A DNA stretch of 64,000 nucleotides from the NCBI RefSeq assembly GCF_004114955.1, contig NZ_CP030053.1, positions 1,054,001-1,118,000 on the forward strand, written 5' to 3'. The notes under the pieces were generated by a model. The model saw nothing but the letters and a program-made list of their open reading frames with translations. It did no database searches and was not told where the DNA came from. Shown piece by piece: positions 53,368 to 62,391 of the stretch. The position numbers and the translations under genes are program-made. Numbering within the stretch: position 1 is the stretch's first letter; the number at the start of each line of letters is the position of its first letter. Origin of the DNA: Bradyrhizobium guangzhouense (GTDB lineage Bacteria; Pseudomonadota; Alphaproteobacteria; Rhizobiales; Xanthobacteraceae).

Positions 53368-53616
53368 ATGCAGGAAGTGTCCCGTTCTGGTGCGGCTGGA
53401 GAACTCCAGCTCGATGCGTTGATCGCCGATTTGTGGTGGCGGGTTCGGCTGCTCAACACCGACATTCTGGAGGAAGAGGCCAGGGTCGGGGTGTTCGACG
53501 CGCAGCAGCCGGCCTATCCGCCGCTCGCGGCGAACCTTCGCGTGCGGCGCGACAATCTGGTCGCGACGATCGGCATGCTCGAACAGCGCGCGGCATCGGC
53601 GCGCGAAGCGGCCTGA
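53368..53616 (+). CDS. Small hypothetical protein
   Basis: This 82-residue protein looks mostly helical, with a Leu/Glu/Arg-rich pattern (ALIADLWWRVRLLNTDILEE near 18) and no signal peptide or known motif. The ATG at 53368 has GAGG seven bases upstream. A 21-bp repeat begins inside its last codons. It may be a short coiled-coil protein; no family is recognised. Confidence 0.6.
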   Translation: MQEVSRSGAAGELQLDALIADLWWRVRLLNTDILEEEARVGVFDAQQPAYPPLAANLRVRRDNLVATIGMLEQRAASAREAA

Positions 53617-53657
53617 GGCACGCGAGGCGCGGCCTGAGGCACGCGAGGCGGCCTGAG
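53608..53657 (+). repeat. 21-bp tandem repeat across a stop codon
   Basis: GCGGCCTGAGGCACGCGAGGC occurs at 53608-53628 and again at 53629-53649, followed by a partial third copy (GGCCTGAG). Each copy carries an in-frame TGA, so extra copies would not change the upstream protein. It lies between the small gene and the convergent histidine kinase. Confidence 0.8.
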
Positions 53658-53675
53658 AGCCGGCCTCGCTGCCCC

Positions 53676-55772
53676 CTACCGCCCCGCCTTAGCAAGGTTT
53701 GCCAAGCTCGCCGCGAGCTCATCGCTCCGGAACGGCTTTGTCAGCCGCGACAAATCCGGTGTGATGCCCTCGTTGTTGGCGTAGCCTGAGACGACGAGGA
53801 TCTGGAGCTCGGGGTACTGGTTGCGTAGCGCGAGGCCGAGATCCGTTCCGCTCATGCCCGGCATCAGGTGATCGGTGATCAGCAGGTTCGGCCGCAGGCC
53901 GTCCTTGACGCGCTGGAGTGCGTCCTCCGCGGAGCTTGCTTCGACGACCCAGTAGCCAAGCTCGCGCAGCATCTCGGCGGTGCTCATGCGCACCAGCGGT
54001 TCGTCATCCACCAGCAGTGCCGTGCCGGTTGGCAACGGTCGTAGATTTGCTCGCGGGACGGCGTCGATCGCGCCCGCGGCCGCGTGGCTGACCGGCAGCC
54101 ACAGTTCGACCGTCGTGCCTGCCCCCACAGTGCTCTTGATCGTCAGTGCCCCGCCGAGCTGTGAGGCAAGACCATGGACCATCGAGAGCCCGAGACCGGT
54201 GCCTTGTCCGATGCCCTTGGTCGAAAAGAACGGCTCGACGGCGTGAGCCAGAGTCTCCTCGTCCATGCCGATGCCGGTATCCGCAACCGAAATGCAGACA
54301 TAGGTGCCCGGCGCGAGGTCGGACTCATGTGCGCGCTCGATCGTTCGGGCCTTGGCCGAAATGCGCAGCTTGCCGCCACCGGGCATGGCATCGCGGGCAT
54401 TCACGCTGAGGTTCAGGATCGCCATCTCGATCTGGTTGGGATCGGCCATGGCTTCGGGCATCCCTTCCGGCGTGTCCACCGTCACCTGGATCTGCGGTCC
54501 GGTCGTGCTCGAGATCAACTCGCCCATGTCGGCGACGAGCCGGCCGATATCGACCGGAACGGCCTGAAGCGGTTGCCGGCGCGCGAAAGCAAGCAGGCGC
54601 TGCACCAGCGTCTTGGCGCGCTCGGCCGCCTGCGCGGCGCCGGCGATCAGGCGATGCTCGCGCTCGCCACCGATGCCCTTGCGCTGGAACATGTCGAGCA
54701 GGCCGACGATCGGCGTCAGCAGATTGTTGAAATCATGTGCGACGCCGCCGGTGAGCTGGCCCATCGCTTCCATCTTCTGGGCCTGACGCAGCGCTTCCTC
54801 GGCCTGCGCCAGCCGCGCCTGCTCTTCGAGCCGATCCGTCACGTCGATCCCGGTCAGGAACGCGCCGATCCGCGTGCCGTCGGGCGCGCGCAGTGTCTCG
54901 AACTTCATCTCGTAGACGCGGCGGTCGAAATTGATATCGCCGAACTCTTCGATATTGGTGAAGGCCTCGCCTGCCAGCGCGCGGCTCCAGATGGCCGTTG
55001 CCGCTGCGAGATGCTCGGGCCGGTCGGCCAGGAATTCGTGCAGGGAATCGCCGACCCTCGGCCGCTTGCCGTAAATGCGCTGATAGGCGTCGGCGCAGGA
55101 CGCGTTGATGGCGAGCCAGCGATAATCGAGATCGAGCGCCTGGATCTGCCCGTCGGTGGTCTCCACGATGGTGGCGAGCAGATGGCGCTCCGCGGTGCGC
55201 TCGGCAACGCGCTGCTCGAGCGTCGCGTTCAGCTCCCTGTAACGCGCTTCGCTGGCCCGCAACTGCGTCTCGCCGAGAACGCGCTCGGTCGTCTCGGAGA
55301 CGATGCAGAGCACGCCGCCGACCGAACCGTCATCGTCAACGACAGCCGAGTAGGACACATCCCAATAACTCGTCTCGCCATAGCCATGGCGCTCGACGTA
55401 GAAGGGACGATCCTTTGCCGCGAAGGTCTTTCTCGTCTGGCGCACGCCCGACAGCAGCGGCTCGAGATCGTCCCACAACTCGCCCCAATTCTCGATCGCG
55501 GGCCGGCCGAGCGCCCGGGGATGATTGGCGCCGATGCCCGGCGCATAGGCGTCGTTGTAAAGCGCGACGTATTGGGGCCCCCAGAACAGGACGATCTGGG
55601 CCTGCGCGGCCAGCAGCATGCTGACCGTCGTCTTCAGGGCCTGGGACCATTGGTTGGGAGGGCCGAGCGGCGAGCCCGACCAGTCGAGGGCGCGCATCAT
55701 CGCGCCCAGCTCGCCTCCGTCGGAGGGAAAGCCCAGATCAGTCGACTGCCGAACAGTTGTCTCCGACAGCAC
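53676..55772 (-). CDS. PAS-containing hybrid sensor histidine kinase
   Basis: This protein of about 698 residues has no membrane segment. PAS/GAF-like sensory regions cover residues 20-320. The kinase part has the phosphoacceptor in [17 protein letters not shown] near 345, the N-box [14 protein letters not shown] near 455, and DTGIGMDEE and [11 protein letters not shown] near 495-530. A C-terminal receiver has [10 protein letters not shown] near 585, the acceptor Asp in [13 protein letters not shown] near 630 and the Lys in LTKPFR. The GTG at 55772 has GAGGGGG upstream; the longer frame would overlap the divergent heme-barrel gene and is rejected. It is an orphan kinase with no regulator nearby. 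Confidence 0.9.
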   Translation of the reverse strand: MLSETTVRQSTDLGFPSDGGELGAMMRALDWSGSPLGPPNQWSQALKTTVSMLLAAQAQIVLFWGPQYVALYNDAYAPGIGANHPRALGRPAIENWGELWDDLEPLLSGVRQTRKTFAAKDRPFYVERHGYGETSYWDVSYSAVVDDDGSVGGVLCIVSETTERVLGETQLRASEARYRELNATLEQRVAERTAERHLLATIVETTDGQIQALDLDYRWLAINASCADAYQRIYGKRPRVGDSLHEFLADRPEHLAAATAIWSRALAGEAFTNIEEFGDINFDRRVYEMKFETLRAPDGTRIGAFLTGIDVTDRLEEQARLAQAEEALRQAQKMEAMGQLTGGVAHDFNNLLTPIVGLLDMFQRKGIGGEREHRLIAGAAQAAERAKTLVQRLLAFARRQPLQAVPVDIGRLVADMGELISSTTGPQIQVTVDTPEGMPEAMADPNQIEMAILNLSVNARDAMPGGGKLRISAKARTIERAHESDLAPGTYVCISVADTGIGMDEETLAHAVEPFFSTKGIGQGTGLGLSMVHGLASQLGGALTIKSTVGAGTTVELWLPVSHAAAGAIDAVPRANLRPLPTGTALLVDDEPLVRMSTAEMLRELGYWVVEASSAEDALQRVKDGLRPNLLITDHLMPGMSGTDLGLALRNQYPELQILVVSGYANNEGITPDLSRLTKPFRSDELAASLANLAKAGR

Positions 55773-55941
55773 CGGACCCCCTCGCGACGCGTGACCTGGG
55801 CATCCCTGCCCATTCGAGCCCGGATTTCGAGGACTCGCACTCAAGGTCCCACAACGCGCGGGGCAGCCTTCCGGTTCCATGGCAGGTGTTTCGCGCCGCC
55901 CTTGTGCTATTGCTGCTGTGCGCAACGACGCGAGGTCTTTC

Positions 55942-56601
55942 ATGCTCCCCATTCCCGCCGACATCTTCACCGAGCCCGAGGACGTCTCGCCCGACAGCCT
56001 TGCCAATCTCGGCCCGCTGCGCCGGCTCGCCGGCACCTGGCAGGCCGACAAGGGCATCGACATCAATCCGAAGGCGGACGGACCGGAGCGGCGCACGTTC
56101 ATCGAGCACATCAGGATGGACCCGATCGATCCGCAGGCCAACGGGCCGCAATTATTCTACGGGCTGCGCTATCACATTCACATCAACACGCCCGAGGAAG
56201 ACACCACCTTCCACGATCAGGTCGGCTACTGGCTGTGGGAGGCCGCGACCGGGCTGATCATGCAGACGCTGGCGATCCCGCGCGGGCAGGTGCTGCTCGC
56301 CTCGGGGCAGGCCAAGCCGGACGACAAGAAAATCTCCGTGATCGCGAAGCGCGGCGACACGACTTACGGGATCTGCTCGACCGAGTTCCTGGAACAGGCC
56401 TTCCGCACCGACTCTTATCGCTGCGACATCACCTTCAACGACGACGGCAGCTGGAGCTATCAGATCCAGACCGCGTTGTTCGTCCGCGGCGCTCCGTTCA
56501 ATCATCACGACAGCAATACGCTTCGGCTGGTCGCGCCGCCCAAACTCAATCCGCTCGCGATGATCGTGAACGATCGCGAGAAGGGCAACAAGCCGGCCTG
56601 A
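55942..56601 (+). CDS. Nitrobindin-like heme-binding beta-barrel protein
   Basis: This 219-residue protein resembles the FABP/nitrobindin (DUF1794) lipocalin-like family. It opens LGPLRRLAGTWQADKGID (about 22-39), where the G-x-W motif is typical, then FYGLRYHIHIN near 73 and the late HDSNTLRLV near 192 with the candidate heme-ligand His. Family members bind heme or nitric oxide; the native role here is unknown. GAGG lies before the ATG at 55942. Confidence 0.75.
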   Translation: MLPIPADIFTEPEDVSPDSLANLGPLRRLAGTWQADKGIDINPKADGPERRTFIEHIRMDPIDPQANGPQLFYGLRYHIHINTPEEDTTFHDQVGYWLWEAATGLIMQTLAIPRGQVLLASGQAKPDDKKISVIAKRGDTTYGICSTEFLEQAFRTDSYRCDITFNDDGSWSYQIQTALFVRGAPFNHHDSNTLRLVAPPKLNPLAMIVNDREKGNKPA

Positions 56602-56623
56602 GACGCCGACGCGGAGATCTTGC

Positions 56624-57328
56624 ATGAAGCCCTACGTCATCTGCCTGATGCATTCGAGCCTTGATGGCCGCACCCATCCCAGCCGCTGGCGTCCGAAAGG
56701 CGCCGGCACCGACTGGTTCGAAAAAATCCACGACCAGCTCGGCGGCGATGCCTGGGTGATCGGCCGCGTCACCGGCTCGGAGTTTGCCAAAGGCAGGCCT
56801 TATCCCGAGACGTCGGGAGAGAAATTCCCGCGCGAAAACTGGTTCGCCCGGCGCGATGCCAAGACCTACGGCGTCGTGCTCGACGCGCATGGCAAGATCG
56901 GCTGGGGTCGCGCCGATATCGGCGGCGATCCCATCGTCGTGGTGCTGACCGAGAGCGTGCCGGATTCGCATCTGGCGGGGCTGCGCGGTGAGGGCATATC
57001 CTACATTTTTGCCGGCAAGACCGAGATCGACCTCGCACTGACGGTCGAGATCCTCAATCGCGAGCTTGGCGTCAAACGCCTGCTTGTCGAGGGCGGCGGT
57101 GTTGCCAATGGCGCATTCCTGCGCGCCGGCCTGATCGACGAATTCAATTTGATCCTCAGCCCCGCGATCGACGGCGCCAGGGGCGCGCCCTTCGTGTTCG
57201 ACTCGACCGAGCAGGATCACGACAAGCGCGCGCCGCTCGCCGCGATGACGCTGGAGAGCATGCGGGATCTCGGTGGCGGCGTCCTGTTGCTGCGCTATCT
57301 GATCCAGAACGATTCTGCGCGCCAATAA
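56624..57328 (+). CDS. RibD C-terminal-domain / dihydrofolate-reductase-fold protein
   Basis: This 234-residue reductase has the RibD-like fold: KPYVICLMHSSLDGRTHPSR near the start, WVIGRVTGSEFAKG near 45 and RLLVEGGGVANGAFLRAGLI (about 149-168), then DEFNLILSPAIDG. It is probably an NADPH-dependent reductase of a pterin-, flavin- or unrelated carbonyl-type substrate. Without deaminase domain or riboflavin neighbours, a role in riboflavin synthesis is not implied. It lies 4 bp before the amine oxidase, same strand. Confidence 0.88.
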   Translation: MKPYVICLMHSSLDGRTHPSRWRPKGAGTDWFEKIHDQLGGDAWVIGRVTGSEFAKGRPYPETSGEKFPRENWFARRDAKTYGVVLDAHGKIGWGRADIGGDPIVVVLTESVPDSHLAGLRGEGISYIFAGKTEIDLALTVEILNRELGVKRLLVEGGGVANGAFLRAGLIDEFNLILSPAIDGARGAPFVFDSTEQDHDKRAPLAAMTLESMRDLGGGVLLLRYLIQNDSARQ

Positions 57329-57332
57329 CAGT

Positions 57333-58604
57333 ATGCCTGATAGGTCCGAGCACATCGTCATTGTCGGCGCAGGGGCGGCAGGGCTGATGGCGGCCCGCCA
57401 GCTCGCGCGCGCCGGCAGGCGGGTCACGATCCTGGAGGCGCGCGAACGCTGCGGCGGACGCATTCATCCGCTGCCGGCGTCGGAGTTCGGCTATGCCGCC
57501 GACGGCGGCGCGGAGTTCGTTCATGGCGAGGCGCCGATCACGCGCGACCTGGCGCGTGAGGCGGGGCTGACAGTGCGCACGATCGGCGGCGCGCAATGGA
57601 GCTTTGACGGCACGATATTCTCGCGAGAGAATCCGCGCGAGCCCTATGACGAGCAGCTTCATGCCGCCGTGAAGGATCTGGCGGACGATCTCACCGTTGC
57701 CGATTTTCTGCGCCAGCATTTTGCCGGGCCGGAGCACGCGCGGCTGCGGCATGCGGTCGAACGCATGGTCGAGGGCTATGATGCGGCCGATCCCGCGCGC
57801 GCCTCGACGCTGGCGCTGCGCGACGAATGGATGAATGACGGACATGCGATGCAGGCGCGCCTCGACGGCGGCTATGGCGGCCTGATCGATTTTCTTCTCG
57901 CCGAGTGCCGCAAGTCCGGCGTTGTCATTCACCTCGGCGCTGTCGTCACCGCAATCGAGGACAGCGGGGGCAAGGTCATTGTCCGTTGTGCAGGCGGTGA
58001 GCTGCAAGACTGCGATCGCGTGATCCTCACCGTGCCGCTGCCGCTGTTGCGCGAGATCGCGCTGCCCGCGGCCGCACGCGAGACCGCGGCAGCGGCACGC
58101 GACATCGGCTTCGGCGGCGTCATCAAGATCCTGCTGCGGTTCACGCGGCCATGGTGGCGCGAGCGGCGCAAAGAGCTTGCCGACATGCTCTTCCTGCTGT
58201 CGGACGAGACCATTCCCGTATGGTGGACGCGTCATCCGGATCGGCATCCGGTGCTGACGGGATGGTTCGGCGGTCCGCGAACCGCGGGGTTGGCGCATCT
58301 CGATCAGAAAGGGCTGATCGATGCCGGCCTCGCTTCGCTCGCCGCCATTTTCGGCATTCCGCGCGAGGAGATTGCGCAGGATCTCGTGGCGGCGGCAGCG
58401 GCGAACTGGGCGAATGATCCCTTTGCCCGCGGCGCCTATTCCTGGGCTACGCCACGGACGCGGGCGGCGCAACAGATCCTGGCGCGCGCCGATGGCTCGA
58501 TCTTGTTTTCCGGCGAAGCGGTTTATCGTGGTCGCGACATGGGAACGGTCGAGGCTGCGCTGGCGAGCGGCCTGGAAACGGCAGGGGTCATTTTGCGGGG
58601 ATGA
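57333..58604 (+). CDS. FAD-dependent amine oxidase
   Basis: This 423-residue flavoprotein of the monoamine oxidase family has IVIVGAGAAGLMAARQLARA (about 8-27), the GGRIHP motif near 45 and GGAEFVHG near 59. A GGYGGLIDFL segment near 179 and the C-terminal ILFSGEAVYRGRDMGTVEAA near 390 complete the FAD site. It oxidises a primary amine, polyamine or related substrate. The gene ends at a strong bidirectional terminator. Confidence 0.9.
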   Translation: MPDRSEHIVIVGAGAAGLMAARQLARAGRRVTILEARERCGGRIHPLPASEFGYAADGGAEFVHGEAPITRDLAREAGLTVRTIGGAQWSFDGTIFSRENPREPYDEQLHAAVKDLADDLTVADFLRQHFAGPEHARLRHAVERMVEGYDAADPARASTLALRDEWMNDGHAMQARLDGGYGGLIDFLLAECRKSGVVIHLGAVVTAIEDSGGKVIVRCAGGELQDCDRVILTVPLPLLREIALPAAARETAAAARDIGFGGVIKILLRFTRPWWRERRKELADMLFLLSDETIPVWWTRHPDRHPVLTGWFGGPRTAGLAHLDQKGLIDAGLASLAAIFGIPREEIAQDLVAAAAANWANDPFARGAYSWATPRTRAAQQILARADGSILFSGEAVYRGRDMGTVEAALASGLETAGVILRG

Positions 58605-58610
58605 GCAAGA

Positions 58611-58634
58611 AGGCCCGCATCTCTGCGGGCCTTT
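58611..58634. terminator. Bidirectional intrinsic terminator
   Basis: AGGCCCGCA (58611-58619) pairs with TGCGGGCCT (58624-58632) around a TCTC loop, with TTTC after it and AAGA before. It lies between the convergent amine oxidase and His/Tyr-rich protein genes, and serves both. Confidence 0.8.
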
Positions 58635-58638
58635 CGTC

Positions 58639-58941
58639 TCACCAGCGGCTGCCGCCGAAGCTGAACGTCACGCCCGGACCGCGGTCGCCATAGTAGCCGT
58701 AGGGTCCGCCGCCGTAATAGCCGTGGTGCCGGGGGTAATAGCCATAGCTACGGTAATGCGACCGATAATAGCCGTGATGGTGAGGACGCCAGTGGTGATG
58801 GCGATGACCGTGTCTGTGCTGCGAGCTGAGGTCGGTCGATTGGCCAGCTTGCGGCTTGGCCTTTCCGCCGGCCGCCGCGTTGGCTGCCGGCGCGGTGAGC
58901 GCAGCAGCGCCGAGAGCCATCGCGACAAAGAGATATTTCAT
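58639..58941 (-). CDS. Secreted His/Tyr/Gly-rich small protein
   Basis: This 100-residue protein has a clean signal peptide (LFVAMALGAAALTAPAANA, cleaved near residue 22) and a low-complexity mature part rich in His, Tyr, Gly and Arg with HRHGHRHHHW and repeated YY/YG units. A GGAG site precedes the ATG at 58941. The His clusters suggest metal binding. It is similar in style to uncharacterised short exported proteins common in rhizobia. Confidence 0.75.
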   Translation of the reverse strand: MKYLFVAMALGAAALTAPAANAAAGGKAKPQAGQSTDLSSQHRHGHRHHHWRPHHHGYYRSHYRSYGYYPRHHGYYGGGPYGYYGDRGPGVTFSFGGSRW

Positions 58942-59052
58942 GTCATCACTCCAGTTGAGATATCGAGTGACAACAGATGGGATCTACCCGCGTTCCGGCG
59001 AGAGCGAGCGTCGAAACGACGCACGCGATCGACGCGACAATCGGGCTGAGAT

Positions 59053-59628
59053 TTATTGTCGCAACGCTGCGAGCGAGGCGATCACTTCGCCTGCCGTCAC
59101 GATGCGGGCAAATTCGCGGTTCAGATTCGACAGCGTCATTGTGTGAATGTTCTCGGCCGAATGCGTCTCGCCATCGGGGCCGACGCGGTCGAATGTCCAG
59201 GTGGCGTCGCGCACGAGCTGTGCATCGAAGCCGAGATTGCCGGCCATGCGCGTCGTCGTCTCCACGCAATGATTGGTGGTGGCACCGCAGATCACGAGCG
59301 TTGCGATGTTACTTGCGCGCAGGCGCGTCTCGAGGTCGGTGCCAATGAAGGCGCTGTTGACGCGCTTGACGATGACAGGCTCGCCGCCCTGCTCGCGCGC
59401 CTCGTCCTTGACGGCGTAGCCGGTGCGCTCGGGGCGAAACGTCGAGTTCGGCTTGGTGCCTTCGTGGCGGATATGGAAGATCGGCGCGCCGCTTGCCCGG
59501 AACGCGGCGAGCAGGTCAACGATGCGCGCCGCCGCATCCGGATTGTTGCGCCGCTGGCCCGCGGCCTCCCATTCGTCGAATGCGCGCTGGACGTCGACGA
59601 CGATGAGGGCGGGGAGGGGATGAGGCAT
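59053..59628 (-). CDS. Isochorismatase-family cysteine hydrolase
   Basis: This 191-residue protein has the catalytic Asp in LIVVDVQRAFDEW near residue 8, the Lys position in the VIVKRVNSAFIGTDLE segment near 102 and the nucleophilic Cys in VICGATTNHCVETTTRMAGN (about 131-150). It probably hydrolyses an amide or N-carbamoyl bond. The ATG at 59628 starts the domain exactly; upstream frame is shadow. It diverges from the oleate hydratase gene. Confidence 0.9.
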   Translation of the reverse strand: MPHPLPALIVVDVQRAFDEWEAAGQRRNNPDAAARIVDLLAAFRASGAPIFHIRHEGTKPNSTFRPERTGYAVKDEAREQGGEPVIVKRVNSAFIGTDLETRLRASNIATLVICGATTNHCVETTTRMAGNLGFDAQLVRDATWTFDRVGPDGETHSAENIHTMTLSNLNREFARIVTAGEVIASLAALRQ

Positions 59629-60018
59629 GGCGACGGATCTTTCGCACATCGAGTTGAATCGAATATGCGAGATGAGGGGGGAAACGTGCAATGCCGATCT
59701 TCCCTCGTTTCGGGACACCTCTCGTGCCCCGGACGCAGCGCAGCGTCTCTTCGACGGTGCGCTGCAGAGCCGGGGCCCATGTTTCAGCGAGGCCCGTTTG
59801 CAGGATGGTCCCGGCTCTGCGGAGCAGCGCTGCGCGCTGCACCGCGTCCGGGACATGGGAGTGGCTATCCGGGCTAATGTCTCTCTCATGGATGCGGCTC
59901 GCGAGCCTTCACTTCGATTTGAAACACGCCATCTGCTGCACTTGATCCAGCGCAACTTTGCTCACCGCGATCAGATGCAATGTCGCGCCGATCAATCGGA
60001 CTGCAATCGAGGCAAGGC
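59629..60018. repeat. Divergent intergenic region with a dispersed repeat
   Basis: This 390-bp gap carries a palindromic element from about 59726 to 59854: CCCCGGACGCAGCGCAGCG on one side and CGCTGCGCGCTGCACCGCGT plus CCGGG on the other, with GAGCCGGG/CCCGGCTC inside. Promoters of the two flanking divergent genes must lie in the rest. Confidence 0.6.
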
Positions 60019-61578
60019 ATGAAGGCGTATTTCATCGGCGGCGGCATCGGATCGCTCGCAGGCGCGGCGTTCCTGATTCGCGACGCGCAATTGTCGGGGC
60101 GCGACATCATGATCTACGAGGCGCAGCCGCTGCTCGGCGGCAGCCTCGATGGCGCCCTGCTGGCGAACGGCGCCTATTCGCTGCGCGGCGGCCGCATGCT
60201 CACCACCGACCATTATGAATGCACCTGGGACCTGCTGTCGGACATTCCCTCGCTCGAGCGCCCGGGCCACAGCGTGCGCGACGAAACCGTGGCGTTCAAC
60301 GAGGAGAACCCGGCGCATTCCCGCGCGCGGCTGGTCGACCACAACCGCTTCAAGATCGACGTCTCGCATATGGGCTTCACCGCTCGCGACCGGCTCGAAC
60401 TGTTGCGCCTCACCGAGACCTCGGAGGAGGCGCTCGGGAGCAGTCGCATCACCGACTGGCTGTCTCCGGGATTCTTCGAATCGAATTTCTGGTACATGTG
60501 GCAGACCACCTTTGCGTTCCAGCCCTGGCACAGTGCGGTCGAGCTGAAGCGCTATCTGCATCGCTTCATGAACGAATTCCCGCGCATCGAGACGCTCGCC
60601 GGCGTCAAGCGCACGGTCTACAACCAGTATGACGCGATCGTGCGGCCGCTCGAGGACTGGCTGAAGCGGCAGGGCGTGCAATTCGTTCGGGGGACGCGCG
60701 TGACCGACATGGCCTTCGAGCAAGCGGGCGAGAAGCTGCGGGTTCGCCAGCTCGTGCTCGACCGGGATGGCCGCACCGCCAATGTCCGTCTCGAGGACGG
60801 GGATCTCGTGTTCTTCCAGAACGGCTCGATGACGGACGCTTCCAGCCTCGGCACCATGACCGAGCCCGCGCCGTGCTTGACCAAGGACCACAGCCAGGGC
60901 TGGGCGCTCTGGGAGACGATCGCAAAAGGACGTCCCGAGTTCGGCAATCCCCAGGCGTTCAACACCTCGATCCCCGAATCCTATTGGCTGTCCTTCACTG
61001 GAACTTGCCGCGATCCGCGCTTCTTCAACCAGATGGAAGCCTTCTCCGGCAACAGGGCCGGCACCGGCGGGCTGGTGACCTTCAAGGATTCCAACTGGCT
61101 GATGTCGGTCGTGCTCTACCATCAGCCGCATTTCCTCGGTCAGCCCAAGGACGTCCAGCTGTTCTGGGGCTATGCGCTGCATCCCGATCGCATCGGCAAT
61201 TTCGTTGCCAAGCCGATGTCGGATTGCTGTGGCGCCGACATCCTGAAAGAGCTCTGCGGTCATCTGAATTTCGACCGTGCCGTATTCGAGGACGCGATCT
61301 GCATTCCCTGCCGCATGCCCTACATCACCAGCATGTTCATGCCGCGGCTTGCGACCGATCGGCCGGTGCCGGTGCCAAAGAATTCGGTGAACCTCGCTTT
61401 CGTCAGCCAGTTCGTCGAGATTCCCGACGATGTCGTCTTTACCGTCGAGTATTCGGTGCGTGCGGCGCAGATGGCGGTCTATCAATTGATGAAGATCGAC
61501 CGCCCGATTCCAGCCGTGACCCGGCACGACAAGTCGCTCGCCGTGATCTTCGCGACGCTGGAGAAGGCGTTCTCCTGA
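60019..61578 (+). CDS. ohyA: Oleate hydratase
   Basis: This 519-residue FAD-dependent fatty-acid hydratase (myosin-cross-reactive antigen family) adds water to the cis-9 double bond of unsaturated fatty acids. FIGGGIGSLAGAAFLIRDA near residue 5 binds FAD, and LRGGRMLTTDHYECTWDLLS (about 65-84) contains the conserved catalytic Glu. FNEENPAHSRARL, FFESNFWYMWQTTFAFQPWH near 155-175 and TNS-like VFFQNGSMTDASSLG near 270 are typical. The ATG at 60019 follows AGGCAAGG. Such enzymes can detoxify host or environmental fatty acids. Confidence 0.93.
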   Translation: MKAYFIGGGIGSLAGAAFLIRDAQLSGRDIMIYEAQPLLGGSLDGALLANGAYSLRGGRMLTTDHYECTWDLLSDIPSLERPGHSVRDETVAFNEENPAHSRARLVDHNRFKIDVSHMGFTARDRLELLRLTETSEEALGSSRITDWLSPGFFESNFWYMWQTTFAFQPWHSAVELKRYLHRFMNEFPRIETLAGVKRTVYNQYDAIVRPLEDWLKRQGVQFVRGTRVTDMAFEQAGEKLRVRQLVLDRDGRTANVRLEDGDLVFFQNGSMTDASSLGTMTEPAPCLTKDHSQGWALWETIAKGRPEFGNPQAFNTSIPESYWLSFTGTCRDPRFFNQMEAFSGNRAGTGGLVTFKDSNWLMSVVLYHQPHFLGQPKDVQLFWGYALHPDRIGNFVAKPMSDCCGADILKELCGHLNFDRAVFEDAICIPCRMPYITSMFMPRLATDRPVPVPKNSVNLAFVSQFVEIPDDVVFTVEYSVRAAQMAVYQLMKIDRPIPAVTRHDKSLAVIFATLEKAFS

Positions 61579-61584
61579 TCGGGA

Positions 61585-62175
61585 TTACTTGAACGGATCC
61601 TGGATCGACGGCGACGACTGCCTGATGCGCCGCACGCTCACCGGCTTGCCGTCGGAGACGAACAGCAGTTCGTATGTCCGGCCCTCGCTGTCGGTCGCAG
61701 AGCAGGTGACGTCGTTGACCTTCCTGGCCGCGAAATTGCCGGTCTGGCGGCAGGTGCCGATCGAGGTCTGCGCGACCGGGACCGGCAGGCCGTCGACCTT
61801 CGGCCGGTTCTTGGAGTTGAGCAGCATGCGATCGATCGGCAATTCGTAGGAATTGTCGTCGGCCCGCTTGCCGTTCTCGCCGGAGAACGACACGACGTGG
61901 TTCTCGTCGCTGGGATCGTCGACGGCAACGGCGAAATTGACCCGGCCCTTGTCATCGTGAGCGAAGGCCACGGTCTTGCAGGCAAAGGGACGGCCGGCGA
62001 CCTTCAGCGTCTTGCAGTGGCCGGACATCAGCGCCAGCATGTCGACGAGGGAATTTTGCTGGGCTGGCGGATTGTTCACCGGGATCGCGGTGGAAGACTC
62101 GGCAAGACAAGGGCTTGCGAGAGAGACGAGAATAGCAGCCAGGACCAGTCGGGGCAGGCGCATCGTCAGGCTCAT
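61585..62175 (-). CDS. Secreted hypothetical protein
   Basis: This protein of about 196 residues has a signal peptide (LPRLVLAAILVSLASPCLA, cleaved before ESST). The mature protein has four or more cysteines, with SGHCKTLKVAGRPFACKTVA near 63-82 and TCRQTGNF and VTCSATDSEG further on, suggesting disulfides in the periplasm. No family is recognised. The start is ATG 62175 or the in-frame ATG at 62163. It ends convergent to oleate hydratase, 6 bp away. Confidence 0.75.
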   Translation of the reverse strand: MSLTMRLPRLVLAAILVSLASPCLAESSTAIPVNNPPAQQNSLVDMLALMSGHCKTLKVAGRPFACKTVAFAHDDKGRVNFAVAVDDPSDENHVVSFSGENGKRADDNSYELPIDRMLLNSKNRPKVDGLPVPVAQTSIGTCRQTGNFAARKVNDVTCSATDSEGRTYELLFVSDGKPVSVRRIRQSSPSIQDPFK

Positions 62176-62391
62176 GTGCCAGGGGGCGACAGACGGGCGA
62201 GAGCTCCGCCCACCAACCATCGAATCGCAAATTGGTTGCGATCCGGTTTGCCCGGCCAAATGTTCGATAAAGCCCGTCTGGAATACCACCGCGCCACCCA
62301 TCGGCGATTCGCCCCCGATCGCCCCAATCCGTTCTGGCGGGCACTTGCCGCCAAGCCGATGTTTTTTTCGTGGCGGGGAGGGGAGCAGGCG

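Noticed and set aside
55773..56141. N-terminal extension of the histidine kinase
   Set aside because: The extra 123 residues overlap the divergent heme-barrel gene, lack a domain, and the GTG at 55772 has a strong ribosome site.
54174..56627. An 817-residue plus-strand frame
   Set aside because: Antisense to the hybrid histidine kinase and out of frame with the nitrobindin-like gene; low-complexity Arg/Leu content.
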